DNA of 64,000 bases from CAZNPW01 sp964575185 (GTDB lineage: Bacteria; Pseudomonadota; Alphaproteobacteria; Rhodobacterales; Rhodobacteraceae), in NCBI GenBank assembly GCA_964575185.1, contig CAZNPW010000008.1, forward strand, positions 10,068 through 74,067, given 5' to 3'. Position 1 is the first letter of the stretch. The number at the start of each line of letters is the position of its first letter. The position numbers and the translations under genes were made by a program. Under the pieces are notes generated by a model that saw nothing but the letters and a program-made list of their open reading frames with translations, had not been told where the DNA came from and did not search any database. This document shows, in pieces, positions 51,502 through 60,602 of this stretch.

Positions 51502-52797
51502 TCAATCGTAGATCTTGCCCCCCTCCACCACATCCCCGAACGTCCTCAACCCCGCCCTCGGGGCCCCTACCAGCACCCCCATGTTCCCCGGCTTGTGCAC
51601 CCCGCGCAGCATCTTCATGTGGGCGGCCGGGATGTCCTCCCAGGGAAACACCTCCGACAGGCAGGGGTCGAGCCGCCGGTCCAGCATCAGCTGGTTGGCC
51701 GCGCTCGCCTGTTTCAGGTTGGCGAAGTGGCTGCCCTGGACGCGCTTCTGGTGCATCCACAGGTAGCGGGCGTCGAGCGTCAGGTTGAAGCCGGTGGTGC
51801 CCGCGCAGATCACCACCATGCCGCCGCGTTTCACCACGAAGGTCGACACCGGGAAGGTCTGCTCGCCGGGGTGCTCGAACACGATGTCGGGGTTCACGCC
51901 GCGGCCTGCGATGTCCCAGATCGCCTTGCCGAACCTGCGCACCTCGCTGGTCCATGTCCGGTATTCGGGTGAGTTCACCGGCGGCATCTGGCCCCAGCAG
52001 GCAAAGTCCTTGCGGTTGATGACCCCCCGCGCGCCGAGGCCCATGACGAAGTCGCGCTTGTCCTCGTCCGAGATGACGCCGATCGCGTTCGCCCCGGCGG
52101 TGTTCGCAAGCTGGATCGCGTAGGAGCCGAGGCCGCCCGAGGCGCCCCAGACCAGCACGTTCTGCCCGGGGCGCAGCTCGTGCGGCTTGTGGCCGAAGAG
52201 CATCCGCCAGGCCGTCGCCAGCGTCAGGGTGTAGCAGGCGGACTCCTCCCAGGTCAGGTGCTTCGGCCGCGGCATCAGCTGCTGCGCCTGCACGCGGGTG
52301 AACTGGGCGAAGCTGCCGTCGGGGGATTCGTAGCCGTAGATGCGCTGGCTCGGCGAGAACATCGGGTCGCCGCCGTTGCACTCCTCGTCGTCGCCGTCGT
52401 CCTGGTTGCAGTGGATCACGACCTCGTCCCCGACCTTCCAGCGCCTGACCTTCTCGCCCACCTTCCAGACGACCCCGGCGGCGTCCGACCCGATGATCGC
52501 GTAAGGGGCCCGGTGGCCGTCGAACACGCTGACGGGCTGGCCGAGGCAGGCCCAGACGCCGTTGTAGTTGACGCCCGCGGCCATCACCAGGACCAGCACC
52601 TCGTAGGGGTCGATCGCGGGCACCTCGACGATCTCGCGCAGCAGGGCGGTGTCGGGCGGCCCGTGGCGCTCGCGGCGCAGGACCCAGGCGTGCATCCGCG
52701 CCGGGACGTGGCCGAGCGGCGGCATCTCGCCCATCGCGTAGAGGTCCTTCACCGGCGCGTCGTAGGGGGCGATGCCGGTCTGGGTGTCGCGCGCCAT
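51502..52797 (-). CDS. ccrA: Crotonyl-CoA carboxylase/reductase
   Basis: Reductively carboxylates crotonyl-CoA to ethylmalonyl-CoA with NADPH, the key step of the ethylmalonyl-CoA pathway for growth on C2 compounds. The 431-aa protein is a zinc-independent MDR enzyme with characteristic segments NYNGVWACLGQPVSVF, the insert GDDEECNGGDPMFSPSQRIYGYE, NADPH-binding VWGASGGLGSYAIQLA and the C-terminal HKPGNMGVLVGAP. The start at 52797 has GAGGAG six bases upstream. The mutase for its product is encoded 2 kb away on the other strand. Confidence 0.97.
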   Translation of the reverse strand: MARDTQTGIAPYDAPVKDLYAMGEMPPLGHVPARMHAWVLRRERHGPPDTALLREIVEVPAIDPYEVLVLVMAAGVNYNGVWACLGQPVSVFDGHRAPYAIIGSDAAGVVWKVGEKVRRWKVGDEVVIHCNQDDGDDEECNGGDPMFSPSQRIYGYESPDGSFAQFTRVQAQQLMPRPKHLTWEESACYTLTLATAWRMLFGHKPHELRPGQNVLVWGASGGLGSYAIQLANTAGANAIGVISDEDKRDFVMGLGARGVINRKDFACWGQMPPVNSPEYRTWTSEVRRFGKAIWDIAGRGVNPDIVFEHPGEQTFPVSTFVVKRGGMVVICAGTTGFNLTLDARYLWMHQKRVQGSHFANLKQASAANQLMLDRRLDPCLSEVFPWEDIPAAHMKMLRGVHKPGNMGVLVGAPRAGLRTFGDVVEGGKIYD

Positions 52798-52876
52798 GGG
52801 GTTCTCCTCGGGCTGATCCCCGCGAGATACACCGGAAACGCAAGAAAGCAATACGAAAGGCTTATCTGGCGCAATA

Positions 52877-54232
52877 TTATGTCTGCGGCGTTGCGGCGTC
52901 GAGCCGCTGGCGGACCGCCGCCGCGTAGAAGCCGACCAGCGCCCCGTCCTGCACCTGCCAGGCCCCGTCGCGGTCGGCGACCGCGCCGCGTTCGACCAGC
53001 GGCCCCAGCCCCTCGTCCACCGCCGCGGCGATGCCCTGCGGCGGCAGCTTCAGCACCGCGCCGACCGCGACCAGCCGGTCGGCCAGCGCCTGCATCCGCG
53101 GGGCGAGGTCGGGGCGCGGGACGGGACCGCCCTCCAGCACGGCGGCCACCAGCGGCACGGGCAGGATGGGGACGGCGCGGGTGATCGCGTCCATCAGCGT
53201 CTCCCCCAGGGTGGTGACCGTGCCCCCGCCCGCCAGATGCGTGCGCAGCGACACCGGGGTGCCGAACCCGGCGGCGGCGGTGCCGAGCCCCCTGTATCGC
53301 CCGCGCAGCGACCGCAGCCACAGCCGCAGCAGGAACCCCATCGCCGCCACGGGCCGCGCCCGGAACCGCCGCCCGCCCGGCGCGACGGCCCCGATCAGCA
53401 CGCGGTCCTCGAACACCCGGTCGTAGGCGAGGCCCACGGGCACGAAGACCACGTCGCGTCCGGCGGCATCGAAGCCTTCCACCACATAGGACAGCAGGCC
53501 CAGCTTCGCCGGCCCCACCCGCCCGTCGAGCGACAGCCCGCCTTCGGGAAAGATCGCCTGCGTCGTGCCCTCGGCCGCCAGCATCTGGACGTGCCGCGCC
53601 AGCACCCGGCGATACAGCGTGTTGCGGCTGCCGCGGCGGATGAAGTAGGCCCCCATCGCCCGGATCATCGCCGACAGCGGCCAGACGCGGGCCCATTCGC
53701 CCACCGCATAGGCGATCGCCGACCGCCCTGCGACGAGCCATGTGACCAGCACGTAATCCATGTTGCTGCGGTGGTTCATCACGAAGATGACCGTCGCCTC
53801 GGGGTCGATCCCCCGCAGCGCGGCGTCGAGCCGGCCCACCCGCACGCGGTAGAAGGCGCGGCTGATCCGCCGGGCGGCGCGGATGGCGATGCCGAAGTAG
53901 ACCGTGGCGGAAAAGGCCGGCACGATCTCGCGCGCGTAGTCCCGCGCCTCCTGGAACGCGACCTGCGGCGGGATGCCGGTCGCCCGAGCGTGCTGCGCCG
54001 CCGCCGCCGTCACCACCGGGTCGTAGGCCAGCCGCACGATCAGGTCGTGCCGGGCGGCGAGGCGGAAGGGCTCGATCGGCCGCTGCAGCCGCGTGTTCAG
54101 CCGCGCCACCGCCCGCTCCATCCGGCGCCGCAGCACCCAGCGGACCGAGGGCACCAGCACCCGGTCGAGCGCCGCGAGGCCCGCCAGCACGAGGATCAGA
54201 ACGACCGCCCACAGCGGCAGGGTCACCGTCAT
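52877..54232 (-). CDS. Glycerol-3-phosphate/1-acyl-glycerol-phosphate O-acyltransferase (PlsB-like)
   Basis: A 451-aa membrane-associated acyltransferase for phospholipid synthesis. After an N-terminal hydrophobic segment (LWAVVLILVLAGLAAL), the acyltransferase motifs are VMNHRSNMDYVL (H-x4-D, about 152-163), GAYFIRRGSRNTLYR, and FPEGGLSLDGR (about 228-238), followed by VPVGLAYDRVFED. It is shorter than E. coli PlsB and closer to the bacterial PlsB-like family. It lies between ccr and ecm, an arrangement also familiar from other Rhodobacteraceae, with no known metabolic link. Confidence 0.9.
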   Translation of the reverse strand: MTVTLPLWAVVLILVLAGLAALDRVLVPSVRWVLRRRMERAVARLNTRLQRPIEPFRLAARHDLIVRLAYDPVVTAAAAQHARATGIPPQVAFQEARDYAREIVPAFSATVYFGIAIRAARRISRAFYRVRVGRLDAALRGIDPEATVIFVMNHRSNMDYVLVTWLVAGRSAIAYAVGEWARVWPLSAMIRAMGAYFIRRGSRNTLYRRVLARHVQMLAAEGTTQAIFPEGGLSLDGRVGPAKLGLLSYVVEGFDAAGRDVVFVPVGLAYDRVFEDRVLIGAVAPGGRRFRARPVAAMGFLLRLWLRSLRGRYRGLGTAAAGFGTPVSLRTHLAGGGTVTTLGETLMDAITRAVPILPVPLVAAVLEGGPVPRPDLAPRMQALADRLVAVGAVLKLPPQGIAAAVDEGLGPLVERGAVADRDGAWQVQDGALVGFYAAAVRQRLDAATPQT

Positions 54233-54253
54233 GGGCGGCAGGCTAGCCGGGCG

Positions 54254-54571
54254 TCACTGGTATGTGTAGGTCCCGATCTCGCAGACGTTCACCTTGTCGA
54301 TCAGCTCGTCCCCGTCGACGAAGATCGCGCGGAAGTCGAACATGCAGTAGCCGGTCATGTCGTTGAAATCGACCGTCATCTGCGACCCCGACGGCATCTG
54401 CTGCGATCCGAGCCAGTCCTCGCCCCAGTTCTTGTTGCCGGTGTTGGTGGCGTAGAAGTTGTTCATCGTGACGCCGGTTTCGTTCACGATGGTCATCGTC
54501 CGGTCCTGTGCCGCGGCGGCCAGCGGCAGCACGGCGGCGGCGAGCAGGAGGGCGGCAATCGTCTTCGGCAT
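54254..54571 (-). CDS. Small secreted protein of unknown function
   Basis: A 105-aa exported protein: signal peptide MPKTIAALLLAAAVLPLAAAAQ, then a beta-rich-looking mature part (MTIVNETGVTMNNFYATN, MTGYCMFDFRAIFVDG, NVCEIGTYTY) with two cysteines that could pair. Start ATG 54571 is preceded by GGGGAT. It ends 21 bp ahead of the acyltransferase start and could share its transcript. No family is recognised with certainty. Confidence 0.8.
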   Translation of the reverse strand: MPKTIAALLLAAAVLPLAAAAQDRTMTIVNETGVTMNNFYATNTGNKNWGEDWLGSQQMPSGSQMTVDFNDMTGYCMFDFRAIFVDGDELIDKVNVCEIGTYTYQ

Positions 54572-54639
54572 GGAAAATCCCCGTGGCAATGGCAAGCCGC
54601 CGCAGGGTAAGCGGCATCCGGACCTTGCGGCAAGCGAAA

Positions 54640-54716
54640 ATCACGCTGGCGTGATGCGATGCTTTACAGCGAAACATTGCTGCCGTCATATCGCGGTCGA
54701 ACGCAATATCGTTGCG
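54640..54716. promoter_or_regulatory. Palindromes upstream of ecm
   Basis: ATCACGCTGGCGTGAT (54640-54655; 7-bp arms) and CGCAA-TATCG-TTGCG (54702-54716) lie in the 156-bp gap before the ecm start at 54728, in locally AT-richer DNA. The second site is just upstream of the GAAGGA ribosome site. They are candidate operators or promoter-proximal sites for carbon-source control of ecm or the divergent gene. Confidence 0.45.
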
Positions 54717-54727
54717 CGGAAGGAACG

Positions 54728-56671
54728 ATGCCCGACCAGCCCTGGCTCTTTCGCACCTATGCCGGCCATTCCACGGCCGCCGCATCGAACGCGCTGTTCC
54801 GGGCGAATCTCGGCCGCGGGCAGACCGGCCTGTCGGTCGCCTTCGACCTGCCGACGCAGGTCGGCTACGACAGCGACCATCCCCTTGCCCAGGGCGAGGT
54901 CGGCAAGGTCGGCGTGCCGGTCTGCCACCTCGGCGACATGCGGGCGCTGTTCGACGCGATCCCGCTGGCCGCGACGAACACCTCGATGACGATCAACGCG
55001 ACGGCGCCCTGGTTGCTCGCGCTGTATGTCGCCGTGGCCGTCGAGCAGGGGGCGGACATCGCGGCGCTGCAGGGGACCGTGCAGAACGACATCGTCAAGG
55101 AATACCTCAGCCGCGGCACCTTCATCTGCCCGCCCGCGCCGTCCCTGCGGATGACGACCGACGTGGCCGCCTGGTGCGCGACCGCGATGCCGAAGTGGAA
55201 CCCGATGAACGTCTGCAGCTACCACCTGCAGGAGGCCGGGGCGACGCCCGAGCTGGAGCTTGCCTATGCCCTGGCGACCGCGCAGGCGGTGCTCGACGAC
55301 CTGCGGTCCAAGGTTCCGGCGCAGGACTTCCCCGCGATGGTCGGGCGCATCAGCTTTTTCGTGAACGCGGGCATCCGCTTCGTGACCGAGATGTGCAAGA
55401 TGCGCGCCTTCGCGGAGATGTGGGACGAGATCGCGCGCGACCGCTACGGGGTCGCCGACGCCCGCCACCGCCGCCTGCGCTATGGCGTCCAGGTCAACAG
55501 CCTCGGCCTGACCGAGCAGCAGCCCGAGAACAACGTCGCGCGCATCCTGCTGGAAATGCTCGCGGTCACCCTGTCGAAGGCCGCCCGCGCCCGCGCCGTC
55601 CAGCTTCCCGCCTGGAACGAGGCGCTCGGCCTGCCAAGGCCCTGGGACCAGCAGTGGTCGCTGCGGATGCAGCAGATCCTCGCCTACGAGAGCGACCTCC
55701 TGGAGTTCGGCGACCTCTTCGACGGCAACCCGGCGGTGGCGGCGAAGGTCGCGGGCCTGAAGGACGCCGCGCGGGCGGAGTTGGCGCAGATCGACGCGCT
55801 GGGCGGGGCCGTCGCGGCCATCGCGCACATGAAGGCCCGGCTGGTGGAGGCGGGCGGCGACCGCATCCGGCGCATCGAGTCGGGCGAGACGGTGGTGGTC
55901 GGCGTCAACCGCTGGACCGACGGCGAGGCCAGCCCGCTTGCGACCGGGGAGGGGTCGGTGATGCGGGCGGACCCGCAGGCCGAGGCCGACCAGACGGCCC
56001 GCCTGCGGGCCTGGCGCGCGGCCCGCGACCCGGCCGCGGTCGCGGCGGCGCTGGCCGCGCTGCGGCAGGCGGCGGCGACCGGGGCCAACATCATGCCGCC
56101 CTCGATCGCCTGCGCCACGGCCGGCGTCACGACCGGCGAATGGGGCGACGTGGTCCGCGCGGCCTTCGGCGAATACCGCGCGCCCACCGGCGTCTCGCCG
56201 CACCCGTCGAACCGCACCGAGGGGCTGGAGGAGGTGCGCGCCGTCGTCGATGCCGCGAGCGCGCGTCTGGGGCGGCGGCTGCGCTTCATGATGGGCAAGC
56301 CCGGGCTCGACGGCCACTCCAACGGGGCCGAGCAGATCGCCGCCCGCGCCCGCGACGCGGGGATGGAGATCGCCTACCCGGGCATCCGCCTGACGCCTGC
56401 GCAGATCGTGGCCGAGGTGGCCGCGGTGCGGCCGCACGTGCTCGGCCTGTCGGTGCTGTCGGGGTCGCACCTCGAGGCGGTGGCGCAGGTCATGGCGGGC
56501 CTCGGCGCGGCGGGGCTGGCGGTGCCGGTGATCGTCGGCGGAATCATCCCCGACGCCGACGCCCGCGCGCTGCGCGCCGCCGGGGTGGCTGCGGTCTATA
56601 CGCCGCGCGACTTCGACCTGAACCGCATCATGGCCGACATCGCCAGGCTGGCCGTGCCGGTCGCCGCCTGA
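54728..56671 (+). CDS. ecm: Ethylmalonyl-CoA mutase
   Basis: A coenzyme B12-dependent mutase (647 aa) converting (2R)-ethylmalonyl-CoA to methylsuccinyl-CoA, the step after Ccr. The N-terminal TIM-barrel domain shows RTYAGHSTAAASN, TQVGYDSDHPLAQGEVGKVG and NTSMTINATAPW. The C-terminal cobalamin domain has GKPGLDGHSNGAEQIA (D-x-H-x2-G, about 540-555), LSVLSG and VGGIIPD. It is shorter than methylmalonyl-CoA mutase and fits the Ecm branch, supported by ccr in the neighbourhood. Methylmalonyl-CoA mutase is the less likely alternative. Confidence 0.94.
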   Translation: MPDQPWLFRTYAGHSTAAASNALFRANLGRGQTGLSVAFDLPTQVGYDSDHPLAQGEVGKVGVPVCHLGDMRALFDAIPLAATNTSMTINATAPWLLALYVAVAVEQGADIAALQGTVQNDIVKEYLSRGTFICPPAPSLRMTTDVAAWCATAMPKWNPMNVCSYHLQEAGATPELELAYALATAQAVLDDLRSKVPAQDFPAMVGRISFFVNAGIRFVTEMCKMRAFAEMWDEIARDRYGVADARHRRLRYGVQVNSLGLTEQQPENNVARILLEMLAVTLSKAARARAVQLPAWNEALGLPRPWDQQWSLRMQQILAYESDLLEFGDLFDGNPAVAAKVAGLKDAARAELAQIDALGGAVAAIAHMKARLVEAGGDRIRRIESGETVVVGVNRWTDGEASPLATGEGSVMRADPQAEADQTARLRAWRAARDPAAVAAALAALRQAAATGANIMPPSIACATAGVTTGEWGDVVRAAFGEYRAPTGVSPHPSNRTEGLEEVRAVVDAASARLGRRLRFMMGKPGLDGHSNGAEQIAARARDAGMEIAYPGIRLTPAQIVAEVAAVRPHVLGLSVLSGSHLEAVAQVMAGLGAAGLAVPVIVGGIIPDADARALRAAGVAAVYTPRDFDLNRIMADIARLAVPVAA

Positions 56672-56674
56672 CGG

Positions 56675-56692
56675 CGCATCCCGCGGGATGCG
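56675..56692 (+). terminator. Rho-independent terminator of ecm
   Basis: An 18-bp perfect palindrome (arms CGCATCCCG and CGGGATGCG) three bases after the ecm stop is followed by GTCACTTTTC, a short T-rich stretch. The remaining 138 bp before the convergent lpd end hold no recognisable feature. Confidence 0.7.
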
Positions 56693-56830
56693 GTCACTTT
56701 TCAAACAGTTCCTCGCAGATTCGCGACAGGAACCGGCTCCGGCTTGCAGTTTTCGGACATGGCATCGAGGGTCGGGCCCGACATCCGCGGCTGGCTGCCG
56801 TGCCGCGGGCCGCTGCAAGGGACGGCGCCG

Positions 56831-58207
<1,377 letters not shown>

Positions 58208-58220
58208 GAACAGCTCCGGG

Positions 58221-58631
58221 TCAGAGGAGGGCGGCGAGGATCATCAGGACCGTCGCGGTAAAGCCGATGGCCCAGACGACGGACCGCCACGGCACGAGGC
58301 CCAGCCAGTAGGCAGGGACGTAAAGGATTCGCGCGGCAAGGTAAACCCAGGCGCAAATGGCCGTGAAGATTGAGTTTTCGCCCGACAGGCTGACCACGGT
58401 GACGGCGAGGGTGAAGAGGATCAGCGCCTCGAAATGGTTGTTCAGCGCGCGGAAGAGGCGACCCGTTCCGGGCGAAACCTGCTCGATCAGCGGCTTGCCG
58501 AGGCGGGCGGGGTCGCGGGGCGAGAGGGTCTTGGCGGGGCCGAGCTCCAGGTTCGCGGGGACGGCCATCAGGACGTATTGGACCGCCTGGAGGAGGCCGG
58601 CGAGGGCGAGGACGGTCAGTTCGGGGGTCAT
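58221..58631 (-). CDS. MAPEG-family membrane protein
   Basis: A 136-aa protein with about four transmembrane helices, of the MAPEG (membrane-associated eicosanoid/glutathione metabolism) family. The segment GRLFRALNNHFEALILFTLAV with RALxNxFE is the family signature, and ARILYVPAYWLGLVPWRS completes it. It lies 13 bp upstream of lpd on the same strand and presumably shares its transcript. Bacterial function unknown; a glutathione-linked activity is inferred from the family. Confidence 0.9.
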   Translation of the reverse strand: MTPELTVLALAGLLQAVQYVLMAVPANLELGPAKTLSPRDPARLGKPLIEQVSPGTGRLFRALNNHFEALILFTLAVTVVSLSGENSIFTAICAWVYLAARILYVPAYWLGLVPWRSVVWAIGFTATVLMILAALL

Positions 58632-58745
58632 GCGAAGGCCGCGCGGCAAGGGGTTGGAGTCAGGGGATTCCGCAAAAGGTAACCTGTCTTCCGGGCGTCT
58701 TCCATGCGTATGGCAGGCGTCTTCCGTTCTGGCACCGCGAGGGGG

Positions 58746-58979
58746 TCAGGCGGTCCGGAGCCAGTGGGGGTCGACGGCCGTCGCATGGGCGCGCTGGCGG
58801 AGGAGCCAGTCCTCGGCGCCCTTGCGGTCGTGGACCTCGAAGAGGGCGGTCAGTCTGGTGGCGTCGGTGGCGTCGCGCCAGAGCTGCATGAGGGTGAGGC
58901 CGAGATTCTCCGGGCTCGCGTCGAAGGCGGATTTCCAGCTGGGGTAATCGGCGGTGGTGAGGTGGACGAGGAGGTGCAT
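58746..58979 (-). CDS. Small conserved hypothetical protein (ferredoxin-fold-like)
   Basis: A 77-aa protein beginning MHLLVHLTTADYPSWKSAFD and ending HATAVDPHWLRTA. The pattern of a short strand, helix at YPSWKSAFDAS, then LTLMQLWRDATDATRLTALFEV resembles small dimeric alpha/beta-barrel proteins of the antibiotic monooxygenase type, but this is by eye only. It lies between odhB and the MAPEG gene on the same strand. The 195 bp upstream contain two palindromic repeats. Confidence 0.65.
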   Translation of the reverse strand: MHLLVHLTTADYPSWKSAFDASPENLGLTLMQLWRDATDATRLTALFEVHDRKGAEDWLLRQRAHATAVDPHWLRTA

Positions 58980-59035
58980 GGGTTCACTCAAGGCGGTGTC
59001 GGGGTCTGGCGAGCGGGTTGAGCCGGGTGCTTCGC

Positions 59036-59056
59036 GTCCCGGACCTGATCCGGGAC
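59036..59056. repeat. Intergenic palindrome GTCCCGGA-CCTGA-TCCGGGAC
   Basis: An 8-bp-arm inverted repeat with a 5-base loop, followed by TCTTTCTCT. It lies between odhB and the small ORF, 35 bp from a second palindrome (59091-59112). It resembles the GATCCGGGG pieces in the 45944-46139 repeat block and is probably a member of a dispersed genomic repeat. Confidence 0.65.
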
Positions 59057-59090
59057 CTCTTTCTCTGGTGTGGCGTAGCGTTGAGGCATA

Positions 59091-59112
59091 GGCCCCGGCT
59101 CGAGGCCGGGGC
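59091..59112. repeat. Variant of the interspersed palindromic repeat
   Basis: GCCCCGGC (59092-59099), loop TCGAG, GCCGGGGC (59105-59112): the same arms as the 21-base element at 18371 and 23784 but with a different loop. It lies downstream of odhB, within 1.3 kb of the copies inside the odhB coding sequence. Confidence 0.7.
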
Positions 59113-59174
59113 TTCCAGCGCCGCACGCTGTGCCACGGTTGCGCCTGGAAGCGGTCTTCGTGAACCTCTTGCCC

Positions 59175-60602
59175 TCACAAATCCATCAACAACCGCCGCG
59201 GATCCTCCAGCGCCTCCTTCACGCGCACGAGGAACGTCACCGCCCCCTTCCCGTCCACGATCCGGTGGTCGTAGCTGAGCGCCAGATACATCATCGGGCG
59301 GATGACGATCTGGCCCGCGACCACGACCGGGCGGTCCTGGATCTTGTGCATGCCGAGGATGCCGGATTGCGGGGGGTTGAGGATGGGCGAGCTCATCAGG
59401 CTGCCGTAGACGCCGCCGTTCGAGATGGTGAAGCTGCCGCCGGCCATTTCGGCCATGGAGAGCTTGCCGTCGCGGGCGCGGGTTCCGAGTTCGGCGATCT
59501 TCTTCTCGATCTCGGCGAAGGACAGGCGGTCGGCGTCGCGGACCACGGGGACGACGAGGCCCGACGGCGTGCCGACGGCGACGCCCATGTGGACGTAGCG
59601 CTTGTAGACGACGTCGCCGCCGTCGATCTCGGCGTTGACCTCGGGGACCTCGGCCAGCGCGTGGCAGCAGGCCTTCACGAAGAAGGACATGAAGCCGAGC
59701 TTGACGCCGTGCTTCTTCTCGAAGGGGTCCTTGTAGGCGGCGCGCAGGTCCATGACGGCGGACATGTCGACCTCGTTGTAGGTCGTCAGCATCGCGGCGG
59801 TGTTCTGCGCGTCCTTCAGGCGGCGGGCGATGGTGGCGCGCAGGCGGGTCATGCGGACGCGCTCCTCGCGCGCGGCGTCCTCGGCGGGGATGGGGGCGCA
59901 GGGGATGGTCGGCGCTTGCGGGGCCCCGGCCTGCGCCGGGGTGCCTGACGGCACCTGCGCCGGGGTGCCGGACGGCACCTGCGCCGGGGTGCGTGGTTCC
60001 TGGGGGGCGGCGACGGCGCGGGCCACGTCGTCCTTCATCACCCGCCCGTCGCGGCCGGTGCCCGTGACCTGGTCGCGGGAGAGGCCCGCCTCGGCCATGG
60101 CCTTCTTCGCCGAGGGCGCGTCCGCGATGTCGGTGCGGGGGGCGATCTGTTCGTTGCCGGCACCGGGGCTGCCGAGTGCTGCGGCGGCGGCGATCCTGGG
60201 GTCTTCGGTGGCCGGCGTTTGCGCATCGGGGGCGGGGGAGGCCCCGGCCTGCGCCGGGGCGCGGGGTTCGGTGGGGGCGGGGGAGGCCCCGGCCTGCGCC
60301 GGGGCGCGGGGTTCCGCGGGGGCGGGGGAGGCCCCGGCCTTCGCCGGGGCGCGGTCGCCCGCCGACGCGCCTTCGGTCACGATGGCGAGCCGCGCGTTTG
60401 CCGCCACCGTCGACCCTTCGGGCGCGAGGATTTCGGCGAGCGTTCCCGCGACGGGCGAGGGGACCTCCACGCTGACCTTGTCGGTCTCGAGTTCGCAGAG
60501 CATCTCGTCGACCGCGACCGTATCGCCGGGCTTCTTGAACCAGGTGCTGACCGTCGCCTCGGACACGCTTTCGCCAAGCGCGGGCACCATCACGTCGGTC
60601 AT
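59175..60602 (-). CDS. odhB: 2-oxoglutarate dehydrogenase E2 (dihydrolipoyl succinyltransferase)
   Basis: Core of the 2-oxoglutarate dehydrogenase complex, 475 aa (E. coli SucB is about 405). An N-terminal lipoyl domain (1-75; lipoyl Lys42 in ELETDKVSV), a long Ala/Pro linker (about 80-125), the E3/E1-binding domain (APSAKKAMAEAGLSRDQ, GTGRDGRVMKDDV), a second linker, and the catalytic domain with SYDHRIVDG (His446, Asp450) are present. Both linkers are encoded by palindromic DNA repeats (see 60240-60350 and 59922-59994), which explain the extra length. The start overlaps the sucA stop as ATGA. Confidence 0.96.
   Translation of the reverse strand: MTDVMVPALGESVSEATVSTWFKKPGDTVAVDEMLCELETDKVSVEVPSPVAGTLAEILAPEGSTVAANARLAIVTEGASAGDRAPAKAGASPAPAEPRAPAQAGASPAPTEPRAPAQAGASPAPDAQTPATEDPRIAAAAALGSPGAGNEQIAPRTDIADAPSAKKAMAEAGLSRDQVTGTGRDGRVMKDDVARAVAAPQEPRTPAQVPSGTPAQVPSGTPAQAGAPQAPTIPCAPIPAEDAAREERVRMTRLRATIARRLKDAQNTAAMLTTYNEVDMSAVMDLRAAYKDPFEKKHGVKLGFMSFFVKACCHALAEVPEVNAEIDGGDVVYKRYVHMGVAVGTPSGLVVPVVRDADRLSFAEIEKKIAELGTRARDGKLSMAEMAGGSFTISNGGVYGSLMSSPILNPPQSGILGMHKIQDRPVVVAGQIVIRPMMYLALSYDHRIVDGKGAVTFLVRVKEALEDPRRLLMDL
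59922..59994. repeat. Palindromic repeat units encoding the second E2 linker
   Basis: A near-copy of the 21-base element (59922-59941) is followed by two 24-bp tandem units starting at 59947 and 59971, each containing the arms GGCACC and GGTGCC around TGCGCCGG. On the coding strand they give TPAQVPSG repeats plus TPAQAGAP in the linker between the peripheral-subunit-binding and catalytic domains of OdhB. Confidence 0.85.
60240..60350. repeat. Three 45-bp tandem units of the interspersed palindrome encoding the first E2 linker
   Basis: Copies of the 21-base palindrome begin at 60240, 60285 and 60330 (the last with one change), an exact 45-bp period. On the coding strand each unit encodes a 15-residue repeat with the core APAQAGASPAP (first unit APAKAGASPAP). 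The first two copies are identical to the intergenic elements at 18371 and 23784. Confidence 0.92.

Noticed and set aside
60240..60350. Evenly spaced identical repeats, considered as a CRISPR array
   Set aside because: Only three units, spacers are near-identical rather than unique, the unit is in frame within odhB, and no cas genes are present.
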